Assembly (NCBI GenBank): GCA_964645765.1
Contig: CAZYBE010000008.1
Location: forward strand, 41,866 to 105,865
Direction of reading: 5' to 3'
DNA length: 64,000 nt
Origin: CAZGMN01 sp964645765
Lineage (GTDB): Bacteria; Acidobacteriota; Aminicenantia; Aminicenantales; Aminicenantaceae
Shown: positions 9,455 to 17,710 of the stretch, one piece after another
How the letters are laid out: every line of letters begins with the position of its first letter
Numbering within the stretch: the first letter of the stretch is position 1
Translations under genes and position numbers: made by a program
Notes under the pieces: model-generated
The model's database searches: none
Told to the model about the DNA's origin: nothing
What the model saw: the letters and a program-made list of their open reading frames with translations, nothing else

Positions 9455-11311
9455 TTATTTTTTGATAGCTGCGGTCCTCTCCTGGACTCCACCTCGTGTG
9501 GAACTTATCGAGACTCTGACTTGCGCCTCTTCTTTTCCTGTAAGCTTGATTCTCCATCGAACTTCTCTCTTCTCTTTTGATTTGAGAAAGCCCAGCTCCA
9601 CCGCTTTTTCTCCCTTGACCAGTTCCACGCCATCCCGGTGGAGCTCGACCTCTGCCCGGTCAGGCTTGACAATCTTCACTCTCTTGGCCATCTCCAGCGC
9701 GGTCGGCAGGAACCCTTCGTTAGTGAAGACGCAGATAATCTCGTAGGTGTCTTTTTCGGCCTTGACTGGCTTTGTTTCGATTGAGGCAATGGCTACCTGG
9801 GGCAAGGATTTGGCCAGAAAGAGGTTAAAAAGAGCTTCTTTTCTCGCCCATTCCTCAAGATATTCTGCTGGAGGATTCTGCCTGAAAAATTTGGGATTAA
9901 AGCCGCCTATTTCCACCTCTCCCAATTGAGGATGGATGAATTTCTCCCAATTCTTAAATCCTTTTCCGGCAAGCACCTCATCATTCCATCTCAGCACTTC
10001 AAGGTCGGTCGTCTTCCCATCGCCGTCATAATCCTTGACCCGTCCCGAGCACCAGAGCTCATCTCCATACCAGATAGCGCCGTAATAAAAATAGCCAAAA
10101 TCAGGAGAATGGCCGAAAAGAGGCCGGCCTCTCCTCTCTTGCCCAGCTTCTTCTCTGAATTCACGTCCAAGATTGGAATATTCCCAGTAGACATCCCCTG
10201 CATTCGGGTATCCGGTAATCTTTTTTCCCTGCTCGTCGAAATATTTATATAGCTTTAAATCCTCCTCGAACATCGATTCCTCGCTGCGGCTTGTCGATGG
10301 CGGTCGAAGGTGCATGGGAACCGTGGTATCCATGGTCTGGCCGATGGAAACATTCGGATGTTGAAGGAGAAAGACAACGACGCTCCGTGTCTCATTCTCA
10401 GAGAGGGGATAGGCGCCTGCTCCAAGTTGCGTCCAGCCTCGACCGGTCAGGTCCAAGCCAGGCTCTGGCCGCCAATTCTCGGGATAGTTGCGATGGAGGT
10501 CCAATCCGCCAATGCCGTCTTCGTTGAACTTTCCATCCAGGTCGTTGTCCACTCCCTCGCTATAAATGATGTAATTCCCTTTTCCTTCACCTGCTCGCTT
10601 CATCAGGCGGCCGCTCTTATCGTCAGGATTAAGGATATAATCCCCTTTTCCTCCCTCAACCTTTTTCCTCATCTGATAGCAGAAGCCGTCTCCATCCAAA
10701 TCCTCTGGGGGGTCTTCATCCAGCAGGCCGTCGCCGTCAGAGTCGTGGGGCCTGACTGAACTGCGGTTGCTCTGGGCAGTGTTCAGATAAAGCTCGGAGC
10801 CGTCCGGGTTGTTTTTGACCCGGACATAAACAGCTTTGGTATCGACTAGTTTTGTGATCTCAGGGTCTTTCCCATAATTTGTCAAGACATACCAGGCAAA
10901 ATAAAGAGCGGATTCAGCACCTGTCACTTCTCCCGAATGCCTGTTTCCCTCCAGAAACATGGCTGGCTTGTCTGTGTCTTTGCCTACGGACTTATTGCTG
11001 ATGGTCATCTGCCAGATTTCTCTTCCTTCGAAGCTTCGCCCGACAGAATAGAGCTCAACCAGGTTTGGGAAATCCTTCTCCCACTTCTTCAAAAAGTAGA
11101 TAACCTCTTCATATTTGTGATAATGGGCGAAGTCCATCTCTCCCGGAACCTTGGGCCGGGTCTGAACATAATCGACGTAAGGAAAGAAGCTCTGTCCATG
11201 CCGCAGACCTTCCACAGTATACATTTTCATCGTCTGAGCTTTATCTTCTGCAATCGAAGATGAAATAAAAACTGAAAATAAAACCATAATCAACCAACAT
11301 TGCTTCTTCAT
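9455..11311 (-). CDS. Secreted M14-family zinc carboxypeptidase
   Basis: Exported metallocarboxypeptidase of about 618 residues. I choose ATG 11311 because AAGGAGG is five to six bases upstream and a signal peptide follows directly (MKKQCWLIMVLFSVFISSSI); a longer frame from 11350 has no such support. Zinc ligands are visible as NRHSGEVTGAE (HxxE), and the substrate-side motif HRNYPENW follows a stretch with Asp-rich calcium-type repeats (DSDGDG, DLDGDG). A further DGDGKTTDLE occurs later. The last 100 residues look like a beta-sandwich. It would trim peptides outside the cytoplasm. The stop codon is 7 bp from the convergent YHS gene, so transcripts of the two may overlap. Confidence 0.9.
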   Translation of the reverse strand: MKKQCWLIMVLFSVFISSSIAEDKAQTMKMYTVEGLRHGQSFFPYVDYVQTRPKVPGEMDFAHYHKYEEVIYFLKKWEKDFPNLVELYSVGRSFEGREIWQMTISNKSVGKDTDKPAMFLEGNRHSGEVTGAESALYFAWYVLTNYGKDPEITKLVDTKAVYVRVKNNPDGSELYLNTAQSNRSSVRPHDSDGDGLLDEDPPEDLDGDGFCYQMRKKVEGGKGDYILNPDDKSGRLMKRAGEGKGNYIIYSEGVDNDLDGKFNEDGIGGLDLHRNYPENWRPEPGLDLTGRGWTQLGAGAYPLSENETRSVVVFLLQHPNVSIGQTMDTTVPMHLRPPSTSRSEESMFEEDLKLYKYFDEQGKKITGYPNAGDVYWEYSNLGREFREEAGQERRGRPLFGHSPDFGYFYYGAIWYGDELWCSGRVKDYDGDGKTTDLEVLRWNDEVLAGKGFKNWEKFIHPQLGEVEIGGFNPKFFRQNPPAEYLEEWARKEALFNLFLAKSLPQVAIASIETKPVKAEKDTYEIICVFTNEGFLPTALEMAKRVKIVKPDRAEVELHRDGVELVKGEKAVELGFLKSKEKREVRWRIKLTGKEEAQVRVSISSTRGGVQERTAAIKK

Positions 11312-11381
11312 CTCTCCTCCTTGTCCTTTTTTTTCTGAGAATATAGTCAATTTCGGCTTGAGTCAACTACAAAGAAGGGAT

Positions 11382-11403
11382 CCGAAAACACGCAGGCTAT
11401 GCC
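11382..11403 (+). repeat. Fragment of palindromic repeat R1 (R1-E)
   Basis: The sequence CGAAAACACGCAGGCT and the following ATGCC match the left inner part of repeat R1-A (CGAAAACACGTAGGCTTTGCC at 51753 onward). No right arm is found, so this is a remnant. It sits between the divergent M14 gene and the small-protein unit at 11605. The rest of the 293-bp gap 11312-11604 is AT-rich with no further feature I can name. Confidence 0.45.
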
Positions 11404-11604
11404 AGGGGAAAGAATTTCTAATCGGAAAAACTAACTTAATCTTAATAATTTCTTTATAAATTCTTAACATTGATAAATTATTCTAAAGGCGAAATGATTG
11501 ACCAAGCTCCTAAGAAAATGAGGGCAAAGCGGCAGAGGAAACCTTTTCCCTGTTAATTGCGTATATATAGATGAAAGGAAAATGAGATTGAAAGGAGAAT
11601 ATAA

Positions 11605-11799
11605 ATGAGATTCAGAACGAAAATAGCAATTCTCATCGCGGCTGTGCTTCTGACTCTTGTCAGCTTCAATATGATTGCTTCCAGCGCAGTGGACATCGTA
11701 AAGATTGGAAAGCTTGCGGGCAATGAAATCATTGCCAATGTGCTGGCAAAAGCCAAAGCGGCCGATCATCATTCCAATCTTATAAAAGGACAAACTTAA
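11605..11799 (+). CDS. Small membrane/exported protein, unknown
   Basis: A 64-residue protein not recognised as any family. AAAGGAG lies eight to nine bases before ATG 11605. Residues 5-27 are hydrophobic (IAILIAAVLLTLVSF) and could be a signal peptide or a membrane anchor; the remainder is short, with IVKIGKLAGNEIIANVLAKA forming a probable amphipathic helix. Its stop overlaps the start of a second small frame by one base (TAATG), and a strong terminator follows that frame. The compact layout with a ribosome site, translational coupling and terminator is the main reason to regard it as real. Confidence 0.55.
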   Translation: MRFRTKIAILIAAVLLTLVSFNMIASSAVDIVKIGKLAGNEIIANVLAKAKAADHHSNLIKGQT

Positions 11800-11930
11800 T
11801 GAGAGAAGGAATGATGAGGACAATCATCATCATCTGGGAATGGCTGGTCATTGATTTGGAGATGTTGTATCTCTCCATTCTCAGAGGCAGATTAAGCCTT
11901 CAAACTCAACCCATTCCCATTCTCGACTAA
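11799..11930 (+). CDS. Small hydrophobic protein translationally coupled to the preceding one
   Basis: A 43-codon frame starting MREGMMRTIIIIWEW and ending PIPILD. Its ATG overlaps the stop of the 64-residue gene (TAATG at 11797-11801), and a GAGAAGGA purine run is nearby. A hydrophobic patch (TIIIIWEWLVI) is followed by an amphipathic LEMLYLSILRGRL. The frame ends one base before a rho-independent terminator, so the pair looks like a complete two-gene transcript. No family is recognised. A toxin-like small peptide or a membrane-complex subunit are possibilities but nothing in the sequence decides between them. Confidence 0.4.
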   Translation: MREGMMRTIIIIWEWLVIDLEMLYLSILRGRLSLQTQPIPILD

Positions 11931-11978
11931 GAGGCTGCAGTCTCTCCCCCAAAGAGTTGATTGCAGCCTCTTTTTTTA
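11931..11978 (+). terminator. Rho-independent terminator of the small-protein unit
   Basis: GAGGCTGCA (11931-11939) pairs with TGCAGCCTC (11962-11970), extended by weaker pairs, and is followed by a run of seven T. The T-run is only on the plus strand, so it ends the small-protein transcript and not the opposing gene at 12023. Confidence 0.85.
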
Positions 11979-12022
11979 TCCTCCCGCCTTTTAAAGAAAT
12001 CAAATAAATAGCATCCCCTTTT

Positions 12023-13351
12023 TCAGTACAAAGAAAAAGGGCGCCTCTCCCCCAACAGATGATAATCCTTTTTTTCTATCGCCAACTTAGGGATGCTGCG
12101 GTCTTTGTAAAGAGACCTCCCCGGTCCTTTGCTTATCGCCAAGCAAGCATGAACGATTAAGCCGGAGATGATTAGAAGGGCGGCAACCGTTCGCCATATT
12201 TTTTTCTTAAAAAAAATCCCCCAGCAGTAAAAAGAATAGACCATGACCACTGGCAAGACAACATAGAAGGTATGGGAGGAAGGACCCTTGACTGAAAAAG
12301 AGAAGCTTAAATAGACAAGGATTAAAGTGATGAGAGAAAAATATTTTATTCCCCGCCAATCATTTCCGGTCTTCTTTTTATAAAACCATAAGAAGAGCAT
12401 CAAAATTGGCTGAATGATCCCCACCAGGCCTGCAAAAAGAGCAAAAGGTGCAACCCAAGGATTTCTCTTGAAGAAATCGAGCCGTGCCTGACTATCCGCT
12501 CCGATAAAACGTGATATCTCAAAACTGGCTAAAGAGAGATAACGGGCCAGAACAGTAAAGAATTTCAAAAGGTTGGCTGGATGAAAGCGGACGTTCAAGC
12601 CTGTCCCGCCTGCGCCCATTTTCAGTCCATACTTCAATAAGGTTGGTATCACAAGGCTGCCGCTGAGCAGAGCACCGATGATGAATCCAAAAAAAGAAAG
12701 AAACGTCCTTCTCCCAAAATCTTTAAGCTGAAAATAGACCGATGCCAAAAGGAAAGGGACTAAAATGATCCAGGAAAGGTGCAGCTGGAATACCCAAAAG
12801 AAGGAAAAGCCCATCATGAAATAAGCCCATCCGATCGGAATGAGCTTTCTGCTCAAAAAAGGATAGCTTTCCATTGCTCCCACAAAGAATAAAACTCCTC
12901 CTGTCAAAACATAGGAGGGATTCAAGACCTGAGTTGAATAATTCAGCGTCCACGGTGCTGTTAGCAGCCAGGACCAGATAAACCAGCCCGGAACATCAGG
13001 TGTGCGCTTTGTGCAATACCAAGCCAGGAAGCTTAAGGAAGCCAATGAGAGTAAATTCAGAAAAATAAAGGGTGCCTCAGGAATGGGGAGAAGATAGAAA
13101 GGGAGACCGACTAAAAGGGCCTGCAAGGCTCCTGGTATTTGGCTTTGGGTGTAGAAGACATCAGGTCCAAAAAAGGGCCAATTTCCTGTAGAATAAAACT
13201 TGAGCCCAAGAAGATAAACCTGCTTTTCATCATCAAACCAGAATTCTGAACAGAGTCCAAAAAAAAGACGAAAAGCATAGGCCGCAAGGAGCAAGAGACC
13301 GATTCTCTGCCACGATTTAAGCTTGGCAAAGGATGCGATTGAATAGCCCAT
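12023..13351 (-). CDS. GT-C type polytopic membrane protein, probable glycosyltransferase
   Basis: A 442-residue membrane protein with roughly ten or more hydrophobic helices. It resembles the dolichyl-phosphate-mannose/ArnT-like (GT39/GT83) superfamily: after the first helix comes SEFWFDDEKQVYLLGL, an acidic loop where such enzymes keep catalytic Asp/Glu, and the C-terminal part is a soluble tail. These enzymes move sugars from lipid carriers to envelope acceptors on the outer face of the membrane. The substrate is unknown. It follows ispF by 23 bp on the same strand, so it may be co-transcribed with ispDF. Exact start is uncertain because no clear ribosome site precedes ATG 13351. Confidence 0.65.
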   Translation of the reverse strand: MGYSIASFAKLKSWQRIGLLLLAAYAFRLFFGLCSEFWFDDEKQVYLLGLKFYSTGNWPFFGPDVFYTQSQIPGALQALLVGLPFYLLPIPEAPFIFLNLLSLASLSFLAWYCTKRTPDVPGWFIWSWLLTAPWTLNYSTQVLNPSYVLTGGVLFFVGAMESYPFLSRKLIPIGWAYFMMGFSFFWVFQLHLSWIILVPFLLASVYFQLKDFGRRTFLSFFGFIIGALLSGSLVIPTLLKYGLKMGAGGTGLNVRFHPANLLKFFTVLARYLSLASFEISRFIGADSQARLDFFKRNPWVAPFALFAGLVGIIQPILMLFLWFYKKKTGNDWRGIKYFSLITLILVYLSFSFSVKGPSSHTFYVVLPVVMVYSFYCWGIFFKKKIWRTVAALLIISGLIVHACLAISKGPGRSLYKDRSIPKLAIEKKDYHLLGERRPFSLY

Positions 13352-13374
13352 CGGAAAGCAATCGGAAATTCGCT

Positions 13375-13854
13375 CTACTTCTCTCCCATCAGGACTTGGA
13401 CCAGAGAAGCAATCGCCTCTCCCCGACCGATTGCTCCCAGCCCTTCATTGGTCTTCGCCTTTATTCCCAGGTCCCTTTGCGCAATTCCAAGGATCGGGCA
13501 CAAAATCTTTTTCATCTGGGAAAGAAAAGCCGCAAGCTTGGGCTTTTCGGCGATGATAACCGAATCGATGCTCAAGATCTCCATCTTCTTCTTTTTAATC
13601 CTGCCCACAACCTCCTTCAACAATTTTGTGCTTCGAATATCCTTGTATTCTGGGTCGGAGTCGGGAAAGAGCTGCCCGATATCCTTCTCCCCCATCGCCC
13701 CCAACAGGGCATCAATCATGGCGTGAATCAAACAATCTCCGTCAGAATGGCCCTTCAGCCCTTTTGGAAATGCAATCTCCAGCCCTCCTAAAAAGAGCTT
13801 CCGCCCCTCCTCGAGCCTGTGGATGTCGTAGCCAAGACCTGTTTTAATCCTCAA
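13375..13854 (-). CDS. ispF: 2-C-methyl-D-erythritol 2,4-cyclodiphosphate synthase
   Basis: Forms the cyclic diphosphate MEcPP in the non-mevalonate isoprenoid pathway. The 159-residue length is normal. Metal ligands are at D10 and H12 (GYDIHRL) and H44 (CLIHAMIDALLGA), with the conserved GHSDGD at 35-40. The start is a TTG at 13854; GGAGG lies six bases upstream inside the end of ispD, and no nearer ATG would keep the GYDIHRL region. It overlaps ispD by 11 bp, so the two are coupled. Confidence 0.96.
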   Translation of the reverse strand: MRIKTGLGYDIHRLEEGRKLFLGGLEIAFPKGLKGHSDGDCLIHAMIDALLGAMGEKDIGQLFPDSDPEYKDIRSTKLLKEVVGRIKKKKMEILSIDSVIIAEKPKLAAFLSQMKKILCPILGIAQRDLGIKAKTNEGLGAIGRGEAIASLVQVLMGEK

Positions 13855-14509
13855 ACAAAGCCTCCGCTATCTTCAAGTCTTCTCGCGTCGTGATCTTAAT
13901 ATTCTTTGGCTCTCCAGCAACGATAGCGACTCTCTTCCCGGTCCTCTCCACCAAAGAGGCCTCATCTGTCCCATAAAAATTATCTTCTCTTGCTTTATCC
14001 AGAGCAAGCTTGAGTATCCCGTAAGTGAAACCCTGCGGGGTTTGAATCCTGAAGAGCTTCTCCCGGTCGAGCGTTTGTCTCACTTCTTGTTTCTCGATGA
14101 GTTTAATCGTCTCCTCGACTGGAATCGCTGGCACCGCAGCCCCTTTCTCCTGGGCGGCGGCGATAACTCGATTGATCAAATCTTGCCCGACCAAAGGCCT
14201 GACTCCATCATGAACAAGAACGATATCGGCCTTCTCGGGGTCAATCCGGCGCAATCCAGAAAGCACAGAATCCTGCCTTCTTTCTCCGCCTCTGGCCACA
14301 GCGACAATCTTATGATAACGGCCGAGATACTTCCCTCTCAGGTTTTCATCCCTCAGCACCAGGATGATCTCTGCCACGCTCTTGTTGGCTTCAAACTTTT
14401 CCAAACACCAGTCCAAAACCGACTTTCCTTTAAGCAGGGCAAATTGTTTGGAAGACCCAAAGCGCTTCCCCTCGCCAGCCGCAACGATAATCGCCGATAC
14501 TCTTCTCAT
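13844..14509 (-). CDS. ispD: 2-C-methyl-D-erythritol 4-phosphate cytidylyltransferase
   Basis: Attaches CMP to methylerythritol phosphate in isoprenoid synthesis. The 221-residue product begins SAIIVAAGEGKRFGSSKQF, the nucleotide-binding GxG..R...K motif, and has VLVHDGVRPLV and FYGTDEASLVE further on. ATG 14509 follows a promoter-like pair at 14525-14553, leaving a very short leader. The gene overlaps ispF downstream; ispE, the third enzyme of this stretch of the pathway, is 11 kb away at 25603. Confidence 0.96.
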   Translation of the reverse strand: MRRVSAIIVAAGEGKRFGSSKQFALLKGKSVLDWCLEKFEANKSVAEIILVLRDENLRGKYLGRYHKIVAVARGGERRQDSVLSGLRRIDPEKADIVLVHDGVRPLVGQDLINRVIAAAQEKGAAVPAIPVEETIKLIEKQEVRQTLDREKLFRIQTPQGFTYGILKLALDKAREDNFYGTDEASLVERTGKRVAIVAGEPKNIKITTREDLKIAEALFED

Positions 14510-14524
14510 GAAAAAACCTGCTCT

Positions 14525-14553
14525 ATTTTATAAACCAATTCAAAATAGTTCAA
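14525..14553 (-). promoter_or_regulatory. Sigma70-type promoter of ispD
   Basis: On the minus strand TTGAAC (14553-14548), a 17-bp spacer and TAAAAT (14530-14525) lie just ahead of ispD. The start codon is 15 bp past the -10, so the leader would be about 8 nt. Confidence 0.55.
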
Positions 14554-14599
14554 GTTTGATATGGATTTAAAAAAAGGAAAAGAATTAAAGGAATGAGCT

Positions 14600-14989
14600 T
14601 TAATTAATGAATTTGTAGTCCTCTTGGCCTAAGACTTTCTCAATCGTGCTCTTCAAGACTCCTTCGTCAAAAGGCTTGCTGATGTAGCCGAAAAGCATTG
14701 TTCTTCTCATCCCCTCCAACATTTTTTCATCCGAATATGCCGTAAGATAGACCACCGGAATCCGGAACCGGTTATAAATCTGTTCTGCTGCACTTATCCC
14801 ATCCATGTCTCCGCTCAGTTTGATATCCATCAGGACTAAATCCGGATGAATCTCTGATGCTTTTTCTATGGATTCCTCGCCAGAGGAGACAACAGCGGGG
14901 ACGCAGTATCCTAAATTTTCCAGAGTGTATTGGATATCCAAGGCGATTACCGCTTCATCTTCGACGATTAATATCTTTGGTGTCTCCAT
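14600..14989 (-). CDS. Stand-alone response regulator receiver protein
   Basis: A single receiver domain of 129 residues with no output domain. It shows the acidic pair ILIVEDEAVIALD, the phospho-acceptor Asp in PDLVLMDIKL, the Thr in VVYLTAYSD and the Lys in YISKPFDEG. ATG 14989 is chosen because GGAGGG is five bases upstream; an in-frame GTG two codons earlier (14995) lies too close to that site. No histidine kinase is nearby, so it is an orphan, perhaps working as a phosphorelay step or by protein contact. An inverted repeat just upstream (15001-15016) may hide its ribosome site. Confidence 0.9.
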   Translation of the reverse strand: METPKILIVEDEAVIALDIQYTLENLGYCVPAVVSSGEESIEKASEIHPDLVLMDIKLSGDMDGISAAEQIYNRFRIPVVYLTAYSDEKMLEGMRRTMLFGYISKPFDEGVLKSTIEKVLGQEDYKFIN

Positions 14990-15000
14990 CCTCACCCTCC

Positions 15001-15016
15001 CTCACGATCTTGTGAG
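15001..15016 (-). promoter_or_regulatory. Inverted repeat next to the ribosome site of the receiver gene
   Basis: CTCAC/GTGAG arms around a 6-nt centre lie directly before the GGAGGG ribosome site. The left arm can also pair with a second GTGAG at 14995-14991 overlapping the start region. A second weak stem, CTTGT/ACAAG, flanks AAGGAG around 15022-15050. This could be an operator or a translational switch; only the pairing is seen. Confidence 0.35.
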
Positions 15017-15149
15017 ATTTTAGACTTGTCGCTTCTCCTTACAAGCCTATTTGTTTAGTCGGGGATGATTAATAAAAATGGAAAGATGGGTTGATAATAG
15101 TCGATCTCTTCCGAGTTACGTGGCTGAAGGATATGGGGAGAGGTAATAA

Positions 15150-15339
15150 AACGGCCTCTCCAGGATGGCCGAAGCGACCATTGAAGGTTTAGCCTTCCCG
15201 AACTGCTCTTCGAGGGAACCCGACGAAGTCGGGCGGCGAGGATGTTTGAGCGGAGCGAGTTCCGCAGCCGCCGAGAAGGGCAGTGAGTGAACGGCGTTAA
15301 AAACCTGAATGGGAGCGAGGCCATTCAGGAGAGGCCGTT
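15150..15339. repeat. R2: 190-bp element with 21-bp terminal inverted repeats
   Basis: The left end 15150-15170 and the right end 15319-15339 are inverted copies with 19 of 21 matching bases (both begin AACGGCCTCTCC). Inside are further short palindromes, for example CCCGAC/GTCGGG and CGGCGG/CCGCCG. It lies in the 364-bp gap between the receiver gene and the PIN/TRAM gene and carries no credible gene. It resembles a MITE or a REP-like hairpin; no clear target duplication is seen. Confidence 0.7.
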
Positions 15340-15353
15340 AAAATCCGATATTT

Positions 15354-16343
15354 TTATCGAGAGACTTGGTTGTAGCGCCCGAAAATCATCTTGCCCACCG
15401 TTGTCTGGAGGACAGAGGTCACGGTGATCTCGATGTTCTGGCCAATCATCCTTCGCGAATTGTCGACCACGACCATGGTTCCATCATCCAAGTAGGCCAC
15501 TCCCTGGTCCTTTTCCTTCCCTTCCTTGAGTATGAAAACTTTTAAAGTTTCTCCGGGCAAGACCACGGGCTTCAAAGCGTTGGCGAGCTCGTTGATGTTG
15601 AGGACAGAAATTCCTTGAAGCTGAGCGATTTTATTGAGGTTAAAATCGTTAGTGACGATTTTGGCATCCAGATGCTTGGCCAATTGGATGAGCTTGGAGT
15701 CCACATCCTTGATATCGGGAAAATCCATCTGAGAAATAACCGTCGCGACTTGGGAAGACTTCTGGACATGGTCCAGCACTTCCAGCCCCCTCCTTCCCCT
15801 CTGCCTTTTCAGGGCATCGGAAGAGTCGGCCACAAGCTGAAGCTCCTTGAGAATGAACTGGGGGATGACAAGAGTGCCGCCGACAAAGGCCGTATCACAG
15901 ATGTCAGCAATGCGGCCATCGATGATCACGCTTGTATCCAAAATCATGTAGTCGTGGCTCACTGTTTTCTCCTGGAAAAAGCGGAAAAGATGGGGAGGAG
16001 CAAGCCACTCAAACTTCCGAGTGCCGACCAAGAATCCGATGTAAGGCATAATCAACAGAAAGAATATTCGGATAAAAGAAGAGGTCGAGCTGTCTTTGGC
16101 AATGGTTTGATAGATGGAGCCCAGGCCCCAACCCAAAATAACTCCAGCAAAGGTTCCGATGGTCGAGCTCCAGATGATTTTAAACTGAGTCCTGCGAATC
16201 AGGGTCTCCAGATAGACGATGACCACACCCAAAACAAAAGCAATGGCTGCCCCGGTATTAGGCTTTAAATGAAAAGGAGGTAAGAAATAACCGGATAATG
16301 TTATTAAGGCGATGACAATAAAGCGAAAAACAAAAATACCCAT
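15354..16343 (-). CDS. Membrane-anchored PIN/TRAM-domain protein (YacL-like)
   Basis: A 329-residue protein with about four N-terminal membrane helices (residues 1-120), a PIN nuclease domain beginning MILDTSVIIDGRIADICD (about 132-150) and a C-terminal TRAM RNA-binding domain (about 265-325). PIN acidic residues are visible in DTSVIIDGR, the KELQLVAD helix, DVDSKLIQLAK and IVTNDFNLNK. YacL-type proteins are found beside radA in many bacteria, as here (11 bp downstream of radA). The role is presumed RNA cleavage at the membrane; the physiological substrate is not known. Confidence 0.9.
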   Translation of the reverse strand: MGIFVFRFIVIALITLSGYFLPPFHLKPNTGAAIAFVLGVVIVYLETLIRRTQFKIIWSSTIGTFAGVILGWGLGSIYQTIAKDSSTSSFIRIFFLLIMPYIGFLVGTRKFEWLAPPHLFRFFQEKTVSHDYMILDTSVIIDGRIADICDTAFVGGTLVIPQFILKELQLVADSSDALKRQRGRRGLEVLDHVQKSSQVATVISQMDFPDIKDVDSKLIQLAKHLDAKIVTNDFNLNKIAQLQGISVLNINELANALKPVVLPGETLKVFILKEGKEKDQGVAYLDDGTMVVVDNSRRMIGQNIEITVTSVLQTTVGKMIFGRYNQVSR

Positions 16344-16354
16344 AAATTTAACCT

Positions 16355-17710
16355 TTAAAATATGATTTTTAACGCCTGCCTGATATTCTCAACTCCGATT
16401 AATTTAACAGGCGGGACATCCTCTTTTGAGATTTGAACGAAGCTTCCCTGAGGAAGAATGACGGTTTCAAAACCCAAGGAATGAGACTCTTTCACTCTGG
16501 CCAGAGGCTGCCCCACAGAGCGGACCTCTCCGCTCAGACCGACTTCTCCAAAAACAGAGACCTCAGGCGGGATGGCTTTGTTCTTCAGACAGGAGGCAAC
16601 AGCCATAATCACTCCCAAATCTGTGGCTGGCTCCTCGATGCTCAGCCCTCCAGCAACATTGATATAAATGTCTTCTCCAGCAAAACTCAAACCAAGCTTC
16701 TTCTCGATGATAGCCAGGAGCATGGCCACTCGAAAATGGTCGAGCCCGATGGTCATCCTTCTCGGGTTGCCGGCGAAAAGAGTCGAGGAGACAAGGGCTT
16801 GAATCTCTACGAGCAGCGGACGCGAACCCTTGATGGTGCTGACGACAACGCTTCCCGCTTCTTTTAAGGGCCTCTCTTTCAAGAAGAAGGCAGAAGGATT
16901 CGCAATAGGCTGAAGGCCGCGGCTACCCATCTCAAATATGGCAAGCTCTGAGACTGGCCCAAACCTGTTTTTCAGAGCACGCAGCACTCGATAGCTGTGG
17001 TCCCTCTCGCCCTCAAAATAGAGAACTACATCCACCATGTGCTCCAACGACTTGGGCCCTGCTAAGGAGCCTTCTTTGGTGATATGACCGATGAGGAATG
17101 AGGAGACCTGGTTTTTCTTGGCAAAGCGGAAGACCTGGTTGGCCACTTCCCGCACCTGGCTGATCGTGCCCGGGCTTGAAGACAATTTCGAGGAAAAAAT
17201 GGTCTGGATAGAATCCAAGACAAAAATCTGAGGGCTCAGCTTTTCAGCCTGGGCCATGACCCGCTCTAAGTTGGTCTCTGCCAGGAGGTAGAGGCTTCCG
17301 TTTTTTATTCCCAGCCTATCGCCGCGCATCTTCATCTGCTCCAGGGATTCTTCGCCCGAAACATAAAGCACCTTCTCTCCCTGAACAACAAAATCACGGC
17401 TGACTTGAAGAAGAAGAGTGGATTTTCCGATTCCAGGCTCGCCGCCAATCAGGATAAGGGAGCCAGGGACGACTCCGCCTCCAAGGACTGGATTTAACTC
17501 CTCAATCCCAGCCTTTATCCTTTCCCTCTTCGCTTCCTTTATCTCCTGGTAGAGAATAGGCTCGGAAGGAGGGAAGGAATATTCTGCCGAAGCCTGCTCT
17601 TCAACCTCTTCTATCAAGGTATTCCATTCGCCACAGCTGGGACAGCGGCCCAGCCACTTAGGAGAATTGAAGCCGCAGCTCTGGCAGACAAAAACTGTTT
17701 TGCTCTTCAT
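16355..17710 (-). CDS. radA: DNA repair protein RadA
   Basis: Branch-migration helicase that helps RecA in recombinational repair. The 451-residue protein has the N-terminal zinc finger (CQSCGFNSPKWLGRCPSCG, residues 10-28), Walker A GGEPGIGKSTLL near 88, the RadA-specific KNRFGP motif, and a C-terminal Lon-protease-like domain with VAGGLSIEEPATDLG. ATG 17710 overlaps the end of the MlaD-like gene (ATGA), so it is translated from the same transcript as the Mla genes. Confidence 0.97.
   Translation of the reverse strand: MKSKTVFVCQSCGFNSPKWLGRCPSCGEWNTLIEEVEEQASAEYSFPPSEPILYQEIKEAKRERIKAGIEELNPVLGGGVVPGSLILIGGEPGIGKSTLLLQVSRDFVVQGEKVLYVSGEESLEQMKMRGDRLGIKNGSLYLLAETNLERVMAQAEKLSPQIFVLDSIQTIFSSKLSSSPGTISQVREVANQVFRFAKKNQVSSFLIGHITKEGSLAGPKSLEHMVDVVLYFEGERDHSYRVLRALKNRFGPVSELAIFEMGSRGLQPIANPSAFFLKERPLKEAGSVVVSTIKGSRPLLVEIQALVSSTLFAGNPRRMTIGLDHFRVAMLLAIIEKKLGLSFAGEDIYINVAGGLSIEEPATDLGVIMAVASCLKNKAIPPEVSVFGEVGLSGEVRSVGQPLARVKESHSLGFETVILPQGSFVQISKEDVPPVKLIGVENIRQALKIIF

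Noticed and set aside
15055..15324. 89-residue minus-strand frame over R2
   Set aside because: It lies mostly inside the inverted-repeat element, is Arg/Ser-rich and has no ribosome site.
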